A stretch of 64,000 nucleotides of DNA, taken from positions 372,001 through 436,000 of the forward strand of contig NZ_JAACZO010000011.1 in assembly GCF_010993975.1 (NCBI RefSeq), written 5' to 3'. The DNA is from Halomonas faecis. Its GTDB lineage: Bacteria; Pseudomonadota; Gammaproteobacteria; Pseudomonadales; Halomonadaceae. This document shows, piece after piece, positions 1 to 11,108 of the stretch. Every line of letters begins with the position of its first letter. Position 1 is the first letter of the stretch. The position numbers and the translations under genes were made by a program. The notes below the pieces were generated by a model, which saw nothing but the letters and a program-made list of their open reading frames with translations, did not search any database and was not told where the DNA came from.

Positions 1-1
1 C

Positions 2-277
2 GGCGAGGAGCGCATGGGCTGGCACAGCGACGACGAGTCGGAGCTGGGCAGCGACCCACTGATCGCCGCGGTGTCGCTGGGCGCCGAACGCCCGCTGCGC
101 TTCCGCTGGCGACACGGAGAAGGCACGCCCTTCAACGTCTGGCTACCCCACGACAGCCTGCTGTTGATGGGCAGCGGCGTGCAACGTCGGCTCCAGCACG
201 CGCTGCTTCCCCGCAAACGCCTCGGGCGGCGCATCAGCCTGACCTTTCGCTGGATTCACAGCGATCCTCACTCCTGA
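2..277 (+). CDS. AlkB-like 2-oxoglutarate/Fe(II) dioxygenase, 3' end only
   Basis: The reading frame is open from the first bases of the window to a TGA at 275-277, so the gene starts upstream. The visible ~91 residues contain the iron-binding H-x-D motif (WHSDDE), the strand SLGAERPLRFR, and a C-terminal segment ending in RISLTFRW, where the arginines bind 2-oxoglutarate in this superfamily. This pattern fits AlkB-type repair dioxygenases, which oxidatively remove alkyl groups from DNA/RNA bases or act on proteins. The distal metal-ligand His lies in RRLQHALLP. The gene converges on gcvT and is followed at once by a long palindrome that should terminate transcription. The substrate cannot be inferred from this fragment. 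Confidence 0.8.
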   Translation, partial: GEERMGWHSDDESELGSDPLIAAVSLGAERPLRFRWRHGEGTPFNVWLPHDSLLLMGSGVQRRLQHALLPRKRLGRRISLTFRWIHSDPHS

Positions 278-279
278 CG

Positions 280-317
280 CAACGACGCCTCGTCCCGGCC
301 GGGACGAGGCGTCGTTG
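280..317. terminator. Perfect 38-bp palindrome, bidirectional terminator between alkB-like gene and gcvT
   Basis: Positions 280-298 and 299-317 are exact reverse complements with no spacer. The stem is G+C-rich and lies between two convergent genes, 3 bp after the AlkB-like stop and 29 bp before the gcvT stop. There is no T-tract directly next to it, so termination is inferred from position and stem strength. Confidence 0.6.
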
Positions 318-346
318 AGGTCACCCTGATAGATAACGGTATAAAA

Positions 347-1459
347 TCAGCCGCGATAGTAACCGGGCGTGACGAACGGCATCTTGGTCACGGTCATCGG
401 CAAGCGTTTGCCGCGCACTTCAGCGTAGACGGTGGTCTCCGGAGCAGCCTGGTCGATGGCGACATAACCCATGGCGACGGGCTTGCCGACACTGGGCCCG
501 AAGCCGCCGGAGGTCACGTGGCCGATATGGTGATCGTCCGCATCGTAGAGATCGGCGCCCTCGCGTACCGGAGCGCGCCCCTCGCCCAACAGCCCGACGC
601 GCTTGCGCTGATGGTCCTTGGCATCGACCTGGTGCAATATCAGGTCGGCCCCGGGAAAGCCGCCGGGACGCTCGCCGCCGCGGCGGCGCGGTTTGCCGAT
701 CGCCCAGATCAGCCCGGCCTCCACCGGTGTGGTCTGGGTATCGATGTCGTGGCCGTAGAGGCACAGGCCCGCTTCGAGCCGCAGCGAGTCACGCGCACCA
801 AGGCCGATCGGCTCCACTTCCGGTTCGGCCAGCAAACACCTGGCCAGCGCTTCGCTCTGCTCGGCCGGCACCGAGATCTCGAAGCCATCCTCGCCGGTGT
901 AGCCGCTGCGGCTGATCCACACCGGAATGCCTTCGATGGCAAAGTGGCCGTGCTGCATGAACACCATCTCGCAGGCCTCGGGACACAGCCGCTGCATGAC
1001 CTTGGCGGCATCAGGCCCTTGCAGCGCCAGCAGGCCCCGATCCAGCACTTCCACGCGGTGCGCATCGTCCAGGCCGGTCTGCAACAAGGCGATGTCCTGA
1101 TCCTTGCACGCCGCGTTGACCACCAGATACAGATGATCGCCGGCATTGACCACCATCAGGTCGTCGAGAATGCCGCCATCCTGGGACGTGAACAGCGCAT
1201 AGCGCTGCATGCCCTCGACCAGCCCCACGAGGTCCGCCGGCACCAGCGTTTCCAGCGCTTCGGCCGGGCGCGGCCCACGCAACGACACCTGCCCCATGTG
1301 CGATACATCGAAGAGACCGCAAGCCGTGCGGGTATGTTCATGCTCCTTCTTCACGCCCAACGGGTACTGCACCGGCATGGCATAACCCGCGAAAGGCACC
1401 ATCTTTCCTCCCAGCTCCTCGTGGAGGCCATGAAGCGGGGTACGTTTGAGTTCGCTCAT
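347..1459 (-). CDS. gcvT: Glycine cleavage system T protein (aminomethyltransferase)
   Basis: 370 residues, the usual GcvT length. T protein takes the aminomethyl group from lipoyl-GcvH, releases ammonia and makes 5,10-methylene-tetrahydrofolate in the cytoplasm. The sequence opens with KRTPLHGLHEELGGKMVPFAG, contains GLFDVSHMG and the folate-domain stretch SRSGYTGEDGFEI, and ends with the C-terminal barrel (VTSGGFGPSVGKPVAMGYV). The start chosen is the ATG at 1459, preceded by AGAGGA; the frame stays open 15 codons further upstream, but that part is not conserved. The gene faces away from gcvHP and lies downstream of the AGCS symporter on the same strand, separated by a hairpin, so it is probably transcribed apart from gcvHP. 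Confidence 0.96.
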   Translation of the reverse strand: MSELKRTPLHGLHEELGGKMVPFAGYAMPVQYPLGVKKEHEHTRTACGLFDVSHMGQVSLRGPRPAEALETLVPADLVGLVEGMQRYALFTSQDGGILDDLMVVNAGDHLYLVVNAACKDQDIALLQTGLDDAHRVEVLDRGLLALQGPDAAKVMQRLCPEACEMVFMQHGHFAIEGIPVWISRSGYTGEDGFEISVPAEQSEALARCLLAEPEVEPIGLGARDSLRLEAGLCLYGHDIDTQTTPVEAGLIWAIGKPRRRGGERPGGFPGADLILHQVDAKDHQRKRVGLLGEGRAPVREGADLYDADDHHIGHVTSGGFGPSVGKPVAMGYVAIDQAAPETTVYAEVRGKRLPMTVTKMPFVTPGYYRG

Positions 1460-1504
1460 CGGGAAATCCTCTGCGAAAGCGGGGTGATTCAGGCCCATAC
1501 GCAA

Positions 1505-1528
1505 GGAGGTGCCGCTCGGGGCACCTCC
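1505..1528 (-). terminator. Hairpin after the AGCS symporter gene
   Basis: A 9-bp perfect inverted repeat (1505-1513 with 1520-1528, 6-nt loop) lies 31 bp past the symporter stop and 45 bp before the gcvT start. No clear T-tract follows on the minus strand, so it may only attenuate read-through into gcvT. Confidence 0.5.
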
Positions 1529-1559
1529 CAGGCCTGACGAAATGGCTAGGCATGCACCA

Positions 1560-2966
1560 TCAGGACTTGTCGTGGTCCAGCTCTTCGCCCGGCAGCACGT
1601 CCTTGCCGTCGAAGTAGTCCTTGGTGACTTTGAAGACCACCGGCGACAGCAGCGCCAGAGCGATCAGGTTGGGAATCGCCATCATGGCGTTGAACGTATC
1701 GGCCATCAGCCAGATGAAGCCCAGGTTGGCCATGGCACCCAGCGGAATCGCCAACACGAACAGCACGCGATAGAGCATGATCGAGCGAGTACCGAACAGG
1801 AACTGGAAGCACTTCTCGCCGTAGAAGGACCAGCCGAGAATGGTAGTGAAGGCGAAGATCGCCAGCGCCAGCGAAACCACCTGGTTGCCGACCCCCGGCA
1901 GGGCCGAGTCGAAGGAGAGCGCGGTCAGGGAAGCCCCCGCCTCGCCGGTCTCCCATACCGTAGCGGTGAGAATGACCAGTGCGGTGATGGTGCACACGAC
2001 GATGGTGTCGATAAAGGTGCCCAGCATGGCGATCAGCCCCTGCCGAACGGGGTTCTTGGTCTTGGCCGCAGCATGGGCGATGGGTGCGCTGCCCAGGCCG
2101 GCTTCGTTGGAGAAGATACCGCGTGCCACACCGAAACGAATGGCCGCCATTACCGCCGCACCTGCGAAACCGCCAACGGCGGCATGGGGGTTGAAGGCGT
2201 AGTAGAAGATCATGCTCAAGGCTTCGCCGAGCTGGCTGGCGTTCACGGCGAGCACGATGACACCCGCTACGACATAGGCAATGCCCATGATCGGCACCAG
2301 CTTACCCGCCACTTTGGCGATACGTTTGATGCCGCCCAGAATCACCGCCGCGGCCAGCACCATGATGACCACGCCGGTCACCCAGTGCGGCAGCCCGAAG
2401 GTGGAGTCGAGCGCATCGGCCACGGAGTTGGACTGCACGGTATTGCCGATACCGAATGCCGCCACGGCACCGAAGAACGCAAAGGCGCCCCCCAGCCACA
2501 GCCACTTACGCCCCAGGCCGTTCTTGATGTAGAACATGGGCCCGCCGACGTGATAGCCGGTGCTGTCGGTTTCACGGAAACGCACCGCCAACACGGCCTC
2601 GGCGAACTTGGTTGCCATGCCCACCAGCGCGGTGATCCACATCCAGAACACGGCACCCGGCCCCCCCAGGGCGATGGCCGTCGCCACACCAGCGATGTTG
2701 CCGGTGCCGATGGTGGCGGAAAGGGCCGTCATCAGGGCATTGAACGGCGAAATCTCACCGTCGTCTTCACCTTTGGTTTCGCCTTCGGGGGTACGCTTGT
2801 CATCACGCCCCTGCCACATGAGTTTGAAGCCCATGCCCAACTTGCGAATGGGCATCAGCTTCAGGCCGAGCTGCAGATAGATCCCGACCCCGAGCAGCAG
2901 GATCAGCATCAACGGCCCCCAGACCACGCCGTTGATGGCAGTGAAGATGGAGTTCAAGGTTTCCAC
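1560..2966 (-). CDS. AGCS-family sodium:alanine/glycine symporter
   Basis: 468 residues of multi-pass inner-membrane protein. It has the family signatures PFNALMTALSATIGTGNIAGVATAI near residue 75 and the stretch GGPGAVFWMWITALVGMATKFAE. Members of this family (AgcS, DagA, GlyP) import alanine or glycine with Na+. The GTG start at 2966 is chosen because AAGGGAG lies 8 nt upstream and the encoded N-terminus (VETLNSIFTAINGVVWGP) matches family starts; over 100 upstream codons in the open frame look non-coding. Its position between gcvT and gcvHP suggests glycine uptake feeding glycine cleavage, although substrate choice cannot be read from sequence alone. Confidence 0.93.
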   Translation of the reverse strand: METLNSIFTAINGVVWGPLMLILLLGVGIYLQLGLKLMPIRKLGMGFKLMWQGRDDKRTPEGETKGEDDGEISPFNALMTALSATIGTGNIAGVATAIALGGPGAVFWMWITALVGMATKFAEAVLAVRFRETDSTGYHVGGPMFYIKNGLGRKWLWLGGAFAFFGAVAAFGIGNTVQSNSVADALDSTFGLPHWVTGVVIMVLAAAVILGGIKRIAKVAGKLVPIMGIAYVVAGVIVLAVNASQLGEALSMIFYYAFNPHAAVGGFAGAAVMAAIRFGVARGIFSNEAGLGSAPIAHAAAKTKNPVRQGLIAMLGTFIDTIVVCTITALVILTATVWETGEAGASLTALSFDSALPGVGNQVVSLALAIFAFTTILGWSFYGEKCFQFLFGTRSIMLYRVLFVLAIPLGAMANLGFIWLMADTFNAMMAIPNLIALALLSPVVFKVTKDYFDGKDVLPGEELDHDKS

Positions 2967-3457
2967 GGAACGTCTCCCTTTAGAGTTGTTGCACTTATTG
3001 TCGAGCCGCCACCGGACATGGCGGACCATCTTAATGCTGGAATGCCTCGGTCGAACGCATTCGACATGGCTAACCGGCGTACGATAGCGGAATCTGTCGA
3101 CATTATGCCACCCTGACGAAAACTGGCCTGGCGTCTCGGATGGCAGAGCGAGCGTACCGCGGGTTTCGTATCGGAAACAATGATTCCTGGTGCGACAATG
3201 CCCGCTCGCGCCACCGGCCCACCGGAGCCACGAACCCACACTCAGCCTAGTGAGCGGCCCCACCGCTGTCGAGCCGTACGCCACGCCCGACTACCTCGGC
3301 ACGGCACGGACTGGACGGCGACGATCGTTCAGGCCACCCTGAAGGAGTCGAGCGGGTGACCGCAACGCCACCGCCCCGCGACGTCAGGCTCGCCAAAAGC
3401 CGCCAATGGCGTTAGCATTCACCCCATCAGAAAACCTTTTTCGTATAGGAAAACAGC
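2967..3457. other. 491-bp intergenic region between divergent symporter and gcvH
   Basis: This region must hold promoters for the minus-strand symporter and plus-strand gcvHP. I see no open frame with coding character and no match to the glycine riboswitch core. The only clear structure is a 6-bp stem with 7-nt loop at 3006-3024 in the symporter leader. gcvH has an AGGA ribosome-binding site just upstream of its ATG. Confidence 0.5.
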
Positions 3458-3850
3458 ATGAGCACGATTCCTGCCAACCTGCGCTACAACGACAGCCATG
3501 AGTGGGTGCTGGATAATGGCGACGGCACCGCCACCATCGGCATCACCGACCACGCTCAGGAAGCCTTGGGTGACGTGGTGTTCGTGGAACTACCCGACGT
3601 GGGACGAACGCTGGCGAAGGGCGACGAGTTCGGGGTGGTCGAATCGGTGAAAGCGGCGTCCGATCTCTACGCCCCGGTGGCCGGCGATATCGTCGAGGTG
3701 AACGAAGCGCTGGAAGACGCACCGGAGACCGTCAACGAAACTCCCTACGAGGACGGCTGGATCATGAAGGTGCGCCTGGCCGATGCCAGCGACATCGATG
3801 CGCTACTCGACGCCGACGCCTACCAGGCGCTGGTCGACGCCGAGGGCTGA
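3458..3850 (+). CDS. gcvH: Glycine cleavage system H protein (lipoyl carrier)
   Basis: 130 residues, standard length. H protein carries the aminomethyl intermediate on a lipoyl-lysine between P, T and L proteins. The lipoylation motif FGVVESVKAASDLYAPV places the modified lysine at residue 65, and HEWV near the N-terminus and GWIMKVRL near the C-terminus are typical. The ATG is preceded by AGGA. gcvP follows 93 bp downstream on the same strand, so the two are likely one transcript. No lpd (L protein) gene is in the window; the housekeeping dihydrolipoamide dehydrogenase normally supplies it. Confidence 0.97.
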   Translation: MSTIPANLRYNDSHEWVLDNGDGTATIGITDHAQEALGDVVFVELPDVGRTLAKGDEFGVVESVKAASDLYAPVAGDIVEVNEALEDAPETVNETPYEDGWIMKVRLADASDIDALLDADAYQALVDAEG

Positions 3851-3943
3851 GACCGACTCCGTCGCGGCCCCCACCCAGGGGGCCTGCCCGTCACAGCCGA
3901 CATGCCCCCATTCGTTAGCCGCCAACTGCCTACAGGTTGCTTC

Positions 3944-6838
<2,895 letters not shown>

Positions 6839-6858
6839 CGAGGGGCAGGCATCCCCTG

Positions 6859-7776
6859 TCAGGCCAGATCCACCGGCTGTTCGCCGTGGCCGTAGAGCTC
6901 CTGCAGACGCTGCTCGCGGAAACCCTCGAGCAGCCGTACGTAGCGACGCGGCATCTGCGTGCCGGCGCGGATCACCAAGTGCAGTGTTTCGTACTCCGGT
7001 CGTGACAGCGCCAGCTCCTTGACCTGACGCTGCCACGGCGAGGTTTCCAGCACCAGACGCGACACGACGGTGAAGCCGAGTCCACGGGCCACGGCATCCA
7101 GCACCATGCTCACCTCGTTGGTGAAGCCCTGTCGCCGAAACTGGTCCATCGAGCGAAACTCCTCGGGGAAGTTGCTGCGCAGCAGGCTGCGGGCGTGATT
7201 GACGCCGTCGGAGTAATTGATGAAACCGATCCCCATCAGCTCGGCGAGGCCGGTGCCGGCGAAGTCGGCCGGCACCACCAGGCACAGGGCCTCCTGGTGC
7301 CACGGCACGCAATCCAGATCGGGGTGGCGCACCGGTTCGGTCACGATCCCCAGATCGTAGCGACCGGCGAGCACGTCGCCGACGATTTCATGACTGAAAG
7401 CGAAGCTGTAGTTCACCGTGAGCCCGGCATGCATCTGCTGCTGGCCGAGAATGTACGGGTAGAGCATCAGCCCTACGCTTCCCGGTGAAGCGATGCGACA
7501 TTCACCGCTGTCCAGGGCATCGTCATCCAGCGAATGGCGGAACTGCTCATGCTCGGCGAACAGACGCAACCCGTAGTCATAGGCTCGGCGGCCCGCCTCG
7601 GTCAGCGTGAAACGCCGACCCTGGCGATCCAGCAATGACTTGTCGAGGTAGCGCTCCAACTTGCGCACGTGCTGACTGACGCCGGGCTGAGTCATCTCCA
7701 GGCGCTGAGCCGTACGGGTGAAGCTGCCGGTCTCGACCAGGGTGACGAAGGTGCGGAAGTATTGAGCATTGAACAT
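6859..7776 (-). CDS. LysR-family transcriptional regulator
   Basis: 305 residues with a canonical N-terminal winged helix-turn-helix (FRTFVTLVETGSFTRTAQRLEMTQPGVSQHVRKLE, roughly residues 8-42) and a C-terminal periplasmic-binding-like effector domain ending in segments such as LDAVARGLGFTVVSRLVLE. Target and co-inducer cannot be assigned. It is divergent from ppnN across a ~230-bp gap, and LysR proteins often control a divergent neighbour. It is convergent with gcvP, so a role in gcv control is possible but the length and sequence do not specifically resemble GcvA. Confidence 0.9.
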   Translation of the reverse strand: MFNAQYFRTFVTLVETGSFTRTAQRLEMTQPGVSQHVRKLERYLDKSLLDRQGRRFTLTEAGRRAYDYGLRLFAEHEQFRHSLDDDALDSGECRIASPGSVGLMLYPYILGQQQMHAGLTVNYSFAFSHEIVGDVLAGRYDLGIVTEPVRHPDLDCVPWHQEALCLVVPADFAGTGLAELMGIGFINYSDGVNHARSLLRSNFPEEFRSMDQFRRQGFTNEVSMVLDAVARGLGFTVVSRLVLETSPWQRQVKELALSRPEYETLHLVIRAGTQMPRRYVRLLEGFREQRLQELYGHGEQPVDLA

Positions 7777-8009
7777 GGGGTTCGCAGGACGCCTCGACGG
7801 CTGTCGGAAAGCCTCATTCTAGCAGGCCCCATCGGCCTACGCAGCGCTGCGCCCACCCGAGCGGCGTGGTAGCATCGACACACGAACCATTCCCGATTCC
7901 GATGCGTGAACCGGCGAGCCATCGCTGCGATATCGAGACGGCTGCCGACCCGCCGCACGCAGTGCGGCCGCCAACGACGCATCGGAACGACGCGCGACAA
8001 GGACGCTCC

Positions 8010-9374
8010 ATGCCCGACACTCTCTCCAGCACCGTTTCACCGCTACGCAGCCTCGAGGTGCTATCCCAGCACGAGGTGAATCGCCTGCGCGACACCTCCA
8101 AGAAGGGCCTCCATGACCTGCTGCGACGCTGCGCCCTCGCCGTGCTCAGCTCCGGCAACATGACCGATGACAGCCTGGCACTGATGGAGACCTACCGCGA
8201 TTTCGACATCGAGGTGCTCCAGCAGGACCGTGGCATCCGCCTCAAGCTCAGCAACGCGCCCGCCGAAGCCTTCGTCGACGGCAAGATGATCCGCGGCATT
8301 CGCGAGCACCTGTCCTCGGTGCTGCGCGACATCGTCTACGTCTACAACGAAATCCAGACCCACCAACGCTTCGATCTCTCCACCGGCGAGGGCACCACCA
8401 ACGCGGTCTTCCACATTCTGCGCAAGGCGGCCATTCTCCAGCCCGGTCGCGACCCCAGCATGGTGGTGTGCTGGGGTGGCCATTCGATCTCGCGGGAAGA
8501 GTACGACTACACCAAGAACGTGGGCTATCAGCTGGGACTGCGCGACCTCGACATCTGCACCGGCTGCGGCCCGGGCGCCATGAAGGGCCCGATGAAGGGG
8601 GCCAACGTCGCTCACGCCAAGCAGCGGCGCAGTGAAGGCCGCTATCTGGGGATTTCGGAGCCCGGCATCATCGCTGCCGAGGCACCCAACCCACTGGTCA
8701 ACGAGCTGGTAGTGATGCCCGACATCGAGAAGCGTCTGGAAGCCTTCGTCCGCGTGGGACATGGCATGGTGGTATTCCCTGGCGGCGTCGGCACTGCCGA
8801 GGAGATTCTCTACCTGCTGGGAATTCTGCTGCATCCCGACAACGTCGACATGGCCATGCCGGTGATCTTCACCGGCCCGGCCAGCGCCGCCGACTACTTC
8901 CGCCGCATCGACGAATTCCTCGGCTACACCCTCGGCGACGCCGTGCGCGACAAGTATCGCATCATCGTCGACGATCCCGTCGAAGTGGCTCGTGCGCTGC
9001 GCAAGGGTGTCGACGAGGTCACCGACTTTCGCCTCACTCACCAGGATGCTTTCCACTTCAACTGGCGATTGACCATCGCCCGTGACTTCCAGGCACCTTT
9101 CGAGCCGACCCACCAGGCGATGGCCAGCCTGGCACTGCACCGCGAACAGCCGGTCCACGAGCTGGCAGCCAATCTGCGCCGTGCCTTTTCGGGCATCGTG
9201 GCCGGCAACGTCAAGGAACAGGGCCTGCGAGCGATCGAGGCCCATGGCCCCTTTCAGCTCCATGCCGAGCCCGAGCTGATGCGCCACCTCGACGAGCTGC
9301 TGGGCTCGTTCGTCGCCCAGGGCCGCATGAAGTTGCCTGGCAAGGCCTACGAGCCCTGCTATACGCTGAAGTGA
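8010..9374 (+). CDS. ppnN: Nucleotide 5'-monophosphate nucleosidase PpnN (LOG family)
   Basis: 454 residues, the same length as E. coli PpnN (YgdH). PpnN cleaves purine and pyrimidine nucleoside monophosphates to base and ribose-5-phosphate and is known to bind (p)ppGpp. The central Rossmann-like LOG domain shows the signature PGGVGTAEEILYLLGILLHP and the segment CGPGAMKGPMKGA. Flanking N- and C-terminal regulatory domains match the long PpnN form rather than short plant-type LOG proteins. The ATG at 8010 has AAGGA upstream; the frame is open 48 codons earlier but that stretch is arginine/proline-rich and unlike the family. A 147-bp inverted-repeat element follows the stop. Confidence 0.93.
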   Translation: MPDTLSSTVSPLRSLEVLSQHEVNRLRDTSKKGLHDLLRRCALAVLSSGNMTDDSLALMETYRDFDIEVLQQDRGIRLKLSNAPAEAFVDGKMIRGIREHLSSVLRDIVYVYNEIQTHQRFDLSTGEGTTNAVFHILRKAAILQPGRDPSMVVCWGGHSISREEYDYTKNVGYQLGLRDLDICTGCGPGAMKGPMKGANVAHAKQRRSEGRYLGISEPGIIAAEAPNPLVNELVVMPDIEKRLEAFVRVGHGMVVFPGGVGTAEEILYLLGILLHPDNVDMAMPVIFTGPASAADYFRRIDEFLGYTLGDAVRDKYRIIVDDPVEVARALRKGVDEVTDFRLTHQDAFHFNWRLTIARDFQAPFEPTHQAMASLALHREQPVHELAANLRRAFSGIVAGNVKEQGLRAIEAHGPFQLHAEPELMRHLDELLGSFVAQGRMKLPGKAYEPCYTLK

Positions 9375-9383
9375 CAGCGAGTG

Positions 9384-9530
9384 CTACGCTTTGTCTGAAA
9401 ACTGCCTGCGCTCGGTCATACGTCGTTAAAAATCGGCTCAAAGTACTCATTTACACCACGTAAACTCCGTCTTTTCACCGATTTTTGCCTTGTCTGTCCA
9501 TCGCTCGACGACTTTTCGGACAAAGCTTAG
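9384..9530. repeat. 147-bp nested inverted-repeat element
   Basis: The outer arms 9384-9401 and 9513-9530 pair at 16 of 18 positions. A second perfect 9-bp pair (AAAAATCGG at 9428-9436, CCGATTTTT at 9478-9486) nests inside it, and a 5-bp pair flanks the centre (TTTAC at 9450-9454, GTAAA at 9460-9464). The element lies just past ppnN and overlaps the last four bases of the convergent membrane-protein gene. It could be a miniature mobile or REP-like repeat, or a bidirectional terminator with a long structured RNA. No transposase is encoded here. Confidence 0.7.
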
Positions 9531-9895
9531 ACGCTGGAGGCCCTGCCCCACAGCCACAACGCATGCAGCAGCAGCCCCAGCGTCGCGCCGTGAGCCAGCA
9601 GCAGTTGCCAGCTGAGCCAATCGCTCATCACGGCGTGCCACAGCGCCATGCCGACCGCACCAGCCACCAGACACAGTCCCAATCGCTTGAGCAGCGCCGG
9701 CAGCCGACGGCGCTGCTCCGCTACCAAAAGCCGCCAGTTCAGCGTCGTGACCACGGCTACCACGACCAGTGCCATGAGAATCAGCGACAGCCGGGTGTCA
9801 TGGCCGCCGGCCAGGTAGCGTGGCACGGTGGCGACCATCAGCACGAGCAGCCCCAGCATGAGGCTGAACCGCTCCGCGGTCGGTTGCGCCATCAT
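9527..9895 (-). CDS. Small inner-membrane protein of unknown function
   Basis: 122 residues with about four hydrophobic segments (for example LMLGLLVLMVATVPRYLAG, LSLILMALVVVAVVTTLNW, GLCLVAGAVGMALWHAVM and LLLAHGATLGLLLHALWLW). I do not recognise a family. Its ATG overlaps the stop of the upstream flavodoxin gene in a TGATG arrangement, so the two are translationally coupled and probably share a role or at least an mRNA. The last codons lie inside the outer arm of the adjacent repeat element, which may also end the transcript. Confidence 0.7.
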   Translation of the reverse strand: MMAQPTAERFSLMLGLLVLMVATVPRYLAGGHDTRLSLILMALVVVAVVTTLNWRLLVAEQRRRLPALLKRLGLCLVAGAVGMALWHAVMSDWLSWQLLLAHGATLGLLLHALWLWGRASSV

Positions 9896-10359
9896 CAGGC
9901 CACCTTGAGCTGCTGATCCTCTATCCACTCCTCTACCCAGGGCAAGGCAGCGTCATCGGCCATGAAGGTCTCCATGGCATCGACCTCCAGGCGCTCGCCC
10001 AGGCGGCTGGCGCCCAAACCGGCGAGCATTTCGTCGAGACGTCGGCCGGCGCCGCAGAACGTCTCGCCATAGGAACTATCGCCCAAAGCGATCAATCCGT
10101 AGCGCAGCCAGGTCAGAGAAGGACTCCGCTCGTCGAGCGCGCGGGCAAAGGGCACGAAGTTGCCGGGGAAATCCCCGCTGCCGGTGGTGGAAACGCAAAA
10201 CAACGCCAGCTCCGGCGAAGTGTCGACCAGATCTTCGAGGGTCGGCTGCTCGAGAATGACGACCTCGTAACCAGCCGCCTCGAACAGCGGGCTGACTTGT
10301 TCGGCAACATCGAGGGCGCCGCCATACATGGTTCCAACGAAGATTTTCAGCATCGGCAT
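9895..10359 (-). CDS. MioC-like flavodoxin domain protein
   Basis: 154 residues of a single flavodoxin fold. FMN-binding loops are visible: GTMYGGALDVAE (phosphate loop), STTGSGDFPGN and LGDSSYGETFCGAG, the last typical of MioC and the flavodoxin module of CysJ. MioC-type proteins are small electron carriers linked to biotin synthesis in E. coli. Two close in-frame ATGs exist (residues 1 and 3), with only a weak AGG site. It is cotranscribed with the overlapping membrane protein downstream. It lacks any reductase domain, so it needs a separate reductase partner. Confidence 0.85.
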   Translation of the reverse strand: MPMLKIFVGTMYGGALDVAEQVSPLFEAAGYEVVILEQPTLEDLVDTSPELALFCVSTTGSGDFPGNFVPFARALDERSPSLTWLRYGLIALGDSSYGETFCGAGRRLDEMLAGLGASRLGERLEVDAMETFMADDAALPWVEEWIEDQQLKVA

Positions 10360-10480
10360 GTCGTGGGGATACCTGAGTGTTTTTAATCGGAAAATGACGT
10401 GACGCGCACCGCTGGCGCATCATCATGCACTCGCAATCAAGTCCGAGTACAATGCTCGGACTTCGTTCACGGGAGGCAGC

Positions 10481-10690
10481 ATGACAGCAACCTTCGAAGC
10501 CTGGATCACTCCGATCATGATCGGTGGCTTGATCCTGTTCATGGGCTTCATCATCTGGGATCTGGCAAAACAATCCCAAGCCGGACGCTTCGGCACCCTG
10601 ATGCTGTTCGTGGTGCTTGGCGCCGGCATGCTGGGCTACATTCTCAAGGTCGTCATCACCTGGCTGATCGAGCGCGGCGGCGGCATATGA
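10481..10690 (+). CDS. DUF2788 family small membrane protein
   Basis: 69 residues with two transmembrane helices (MIGGLILFMGFIIWDLA and LMLFVVLGAGMLGYILKVVITWLI) separated by a short polar loop, the pattern of DUF2788 proteins common in Halomonas and Pseudomonas. A strong GGGAGG site precedes the ATG. Upstream, TACAAT at 10448-10453 sits in the loop of a perfect 7-bp inverted repeat (10441-10447 with 10455-10461), so the promoter -10 may be covered by a repressor. Function unknown. The gene converges on ihfA with 9 bp between stops. Confidence 0.8.
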   Translation: MTATFEAWITPIMIGGLILFMGFIIWDLAKQSQAGRFGTLMLFVVLGAGMLGYILKVVITWLIERGGGI

Positions 10691-10699
10691 CAGCCGTCG

Positions 10700-11005
10700 T
10701 CATTGCGGTGCCGGCCCTTCGTAGCCCTCCACCTGACTCTTGAGTTTCTGTCCGGGGCGGAAGGTCACCACCCGCCGCGCAGAAATGGGAATCTCCTCCC
10801 CGGTCTTGGGGTTGCGCCCCGGCCGCTCGCGCTTGTCGCGCAGATCGAAGTTACCGAAACCGGACAGCTTGACCTGCTCGTTCTCGCGCAGACAGGCACG
10901 GATCTCCTCGAAAAAGGTCTCCACCATCGCCTTGGACTCCCGTTTGGTGAGCCCCAGTTCCGCGTGGAGATGCTCGGCCAACTCAGCCTTGGTCAACGCA
11001 CCCAT
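10700..11005 (-). CDS. ihfA: Integration host factor alpha subunit
   Basis: 101 residues of the HU/IHF fold. It begins [35 protein letters not shown] and has the DNA-contacting beta-arm region around [43 protein letters not shown], including the intercalating proline in GRNPKTG. IHF alpha/beta heterodimers bend DNA sharply at specific sites. It is the last gene of the thrS-to-ihfA cluster, 103 bp after pheT, as in many gammaproteobacteria. ihfB is not in the window. Confidence 0.95.
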   Translation of the reverse strand: MGALTKAELAEHLHAELGLTKRESKAMVETFFEEIRACLRENEQVKLSGFGNFDLRDKRERPGRNPKTGEEIPISARRVVTFRPGQKLKSQVEGYEGPAPQ

Positions 11006-11108
11006 GTCGTCTCCCTCATGGTGGGCGGTCCACCCCGTCGCCGGTGCGACGAACAGGGCGCCACCGAAAACGGTCGCGCCCTTGCGTCATCCGCCATGGC
11101 GGAACTCG

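Noticed and set aside
2967..3457. Glycine riboswitch upstream of the symporter or gcvH
   Set aside because: Glycine aptamers are common before these genes, but I could not find the conserved core on either strand. A covariance-model search would settle it.
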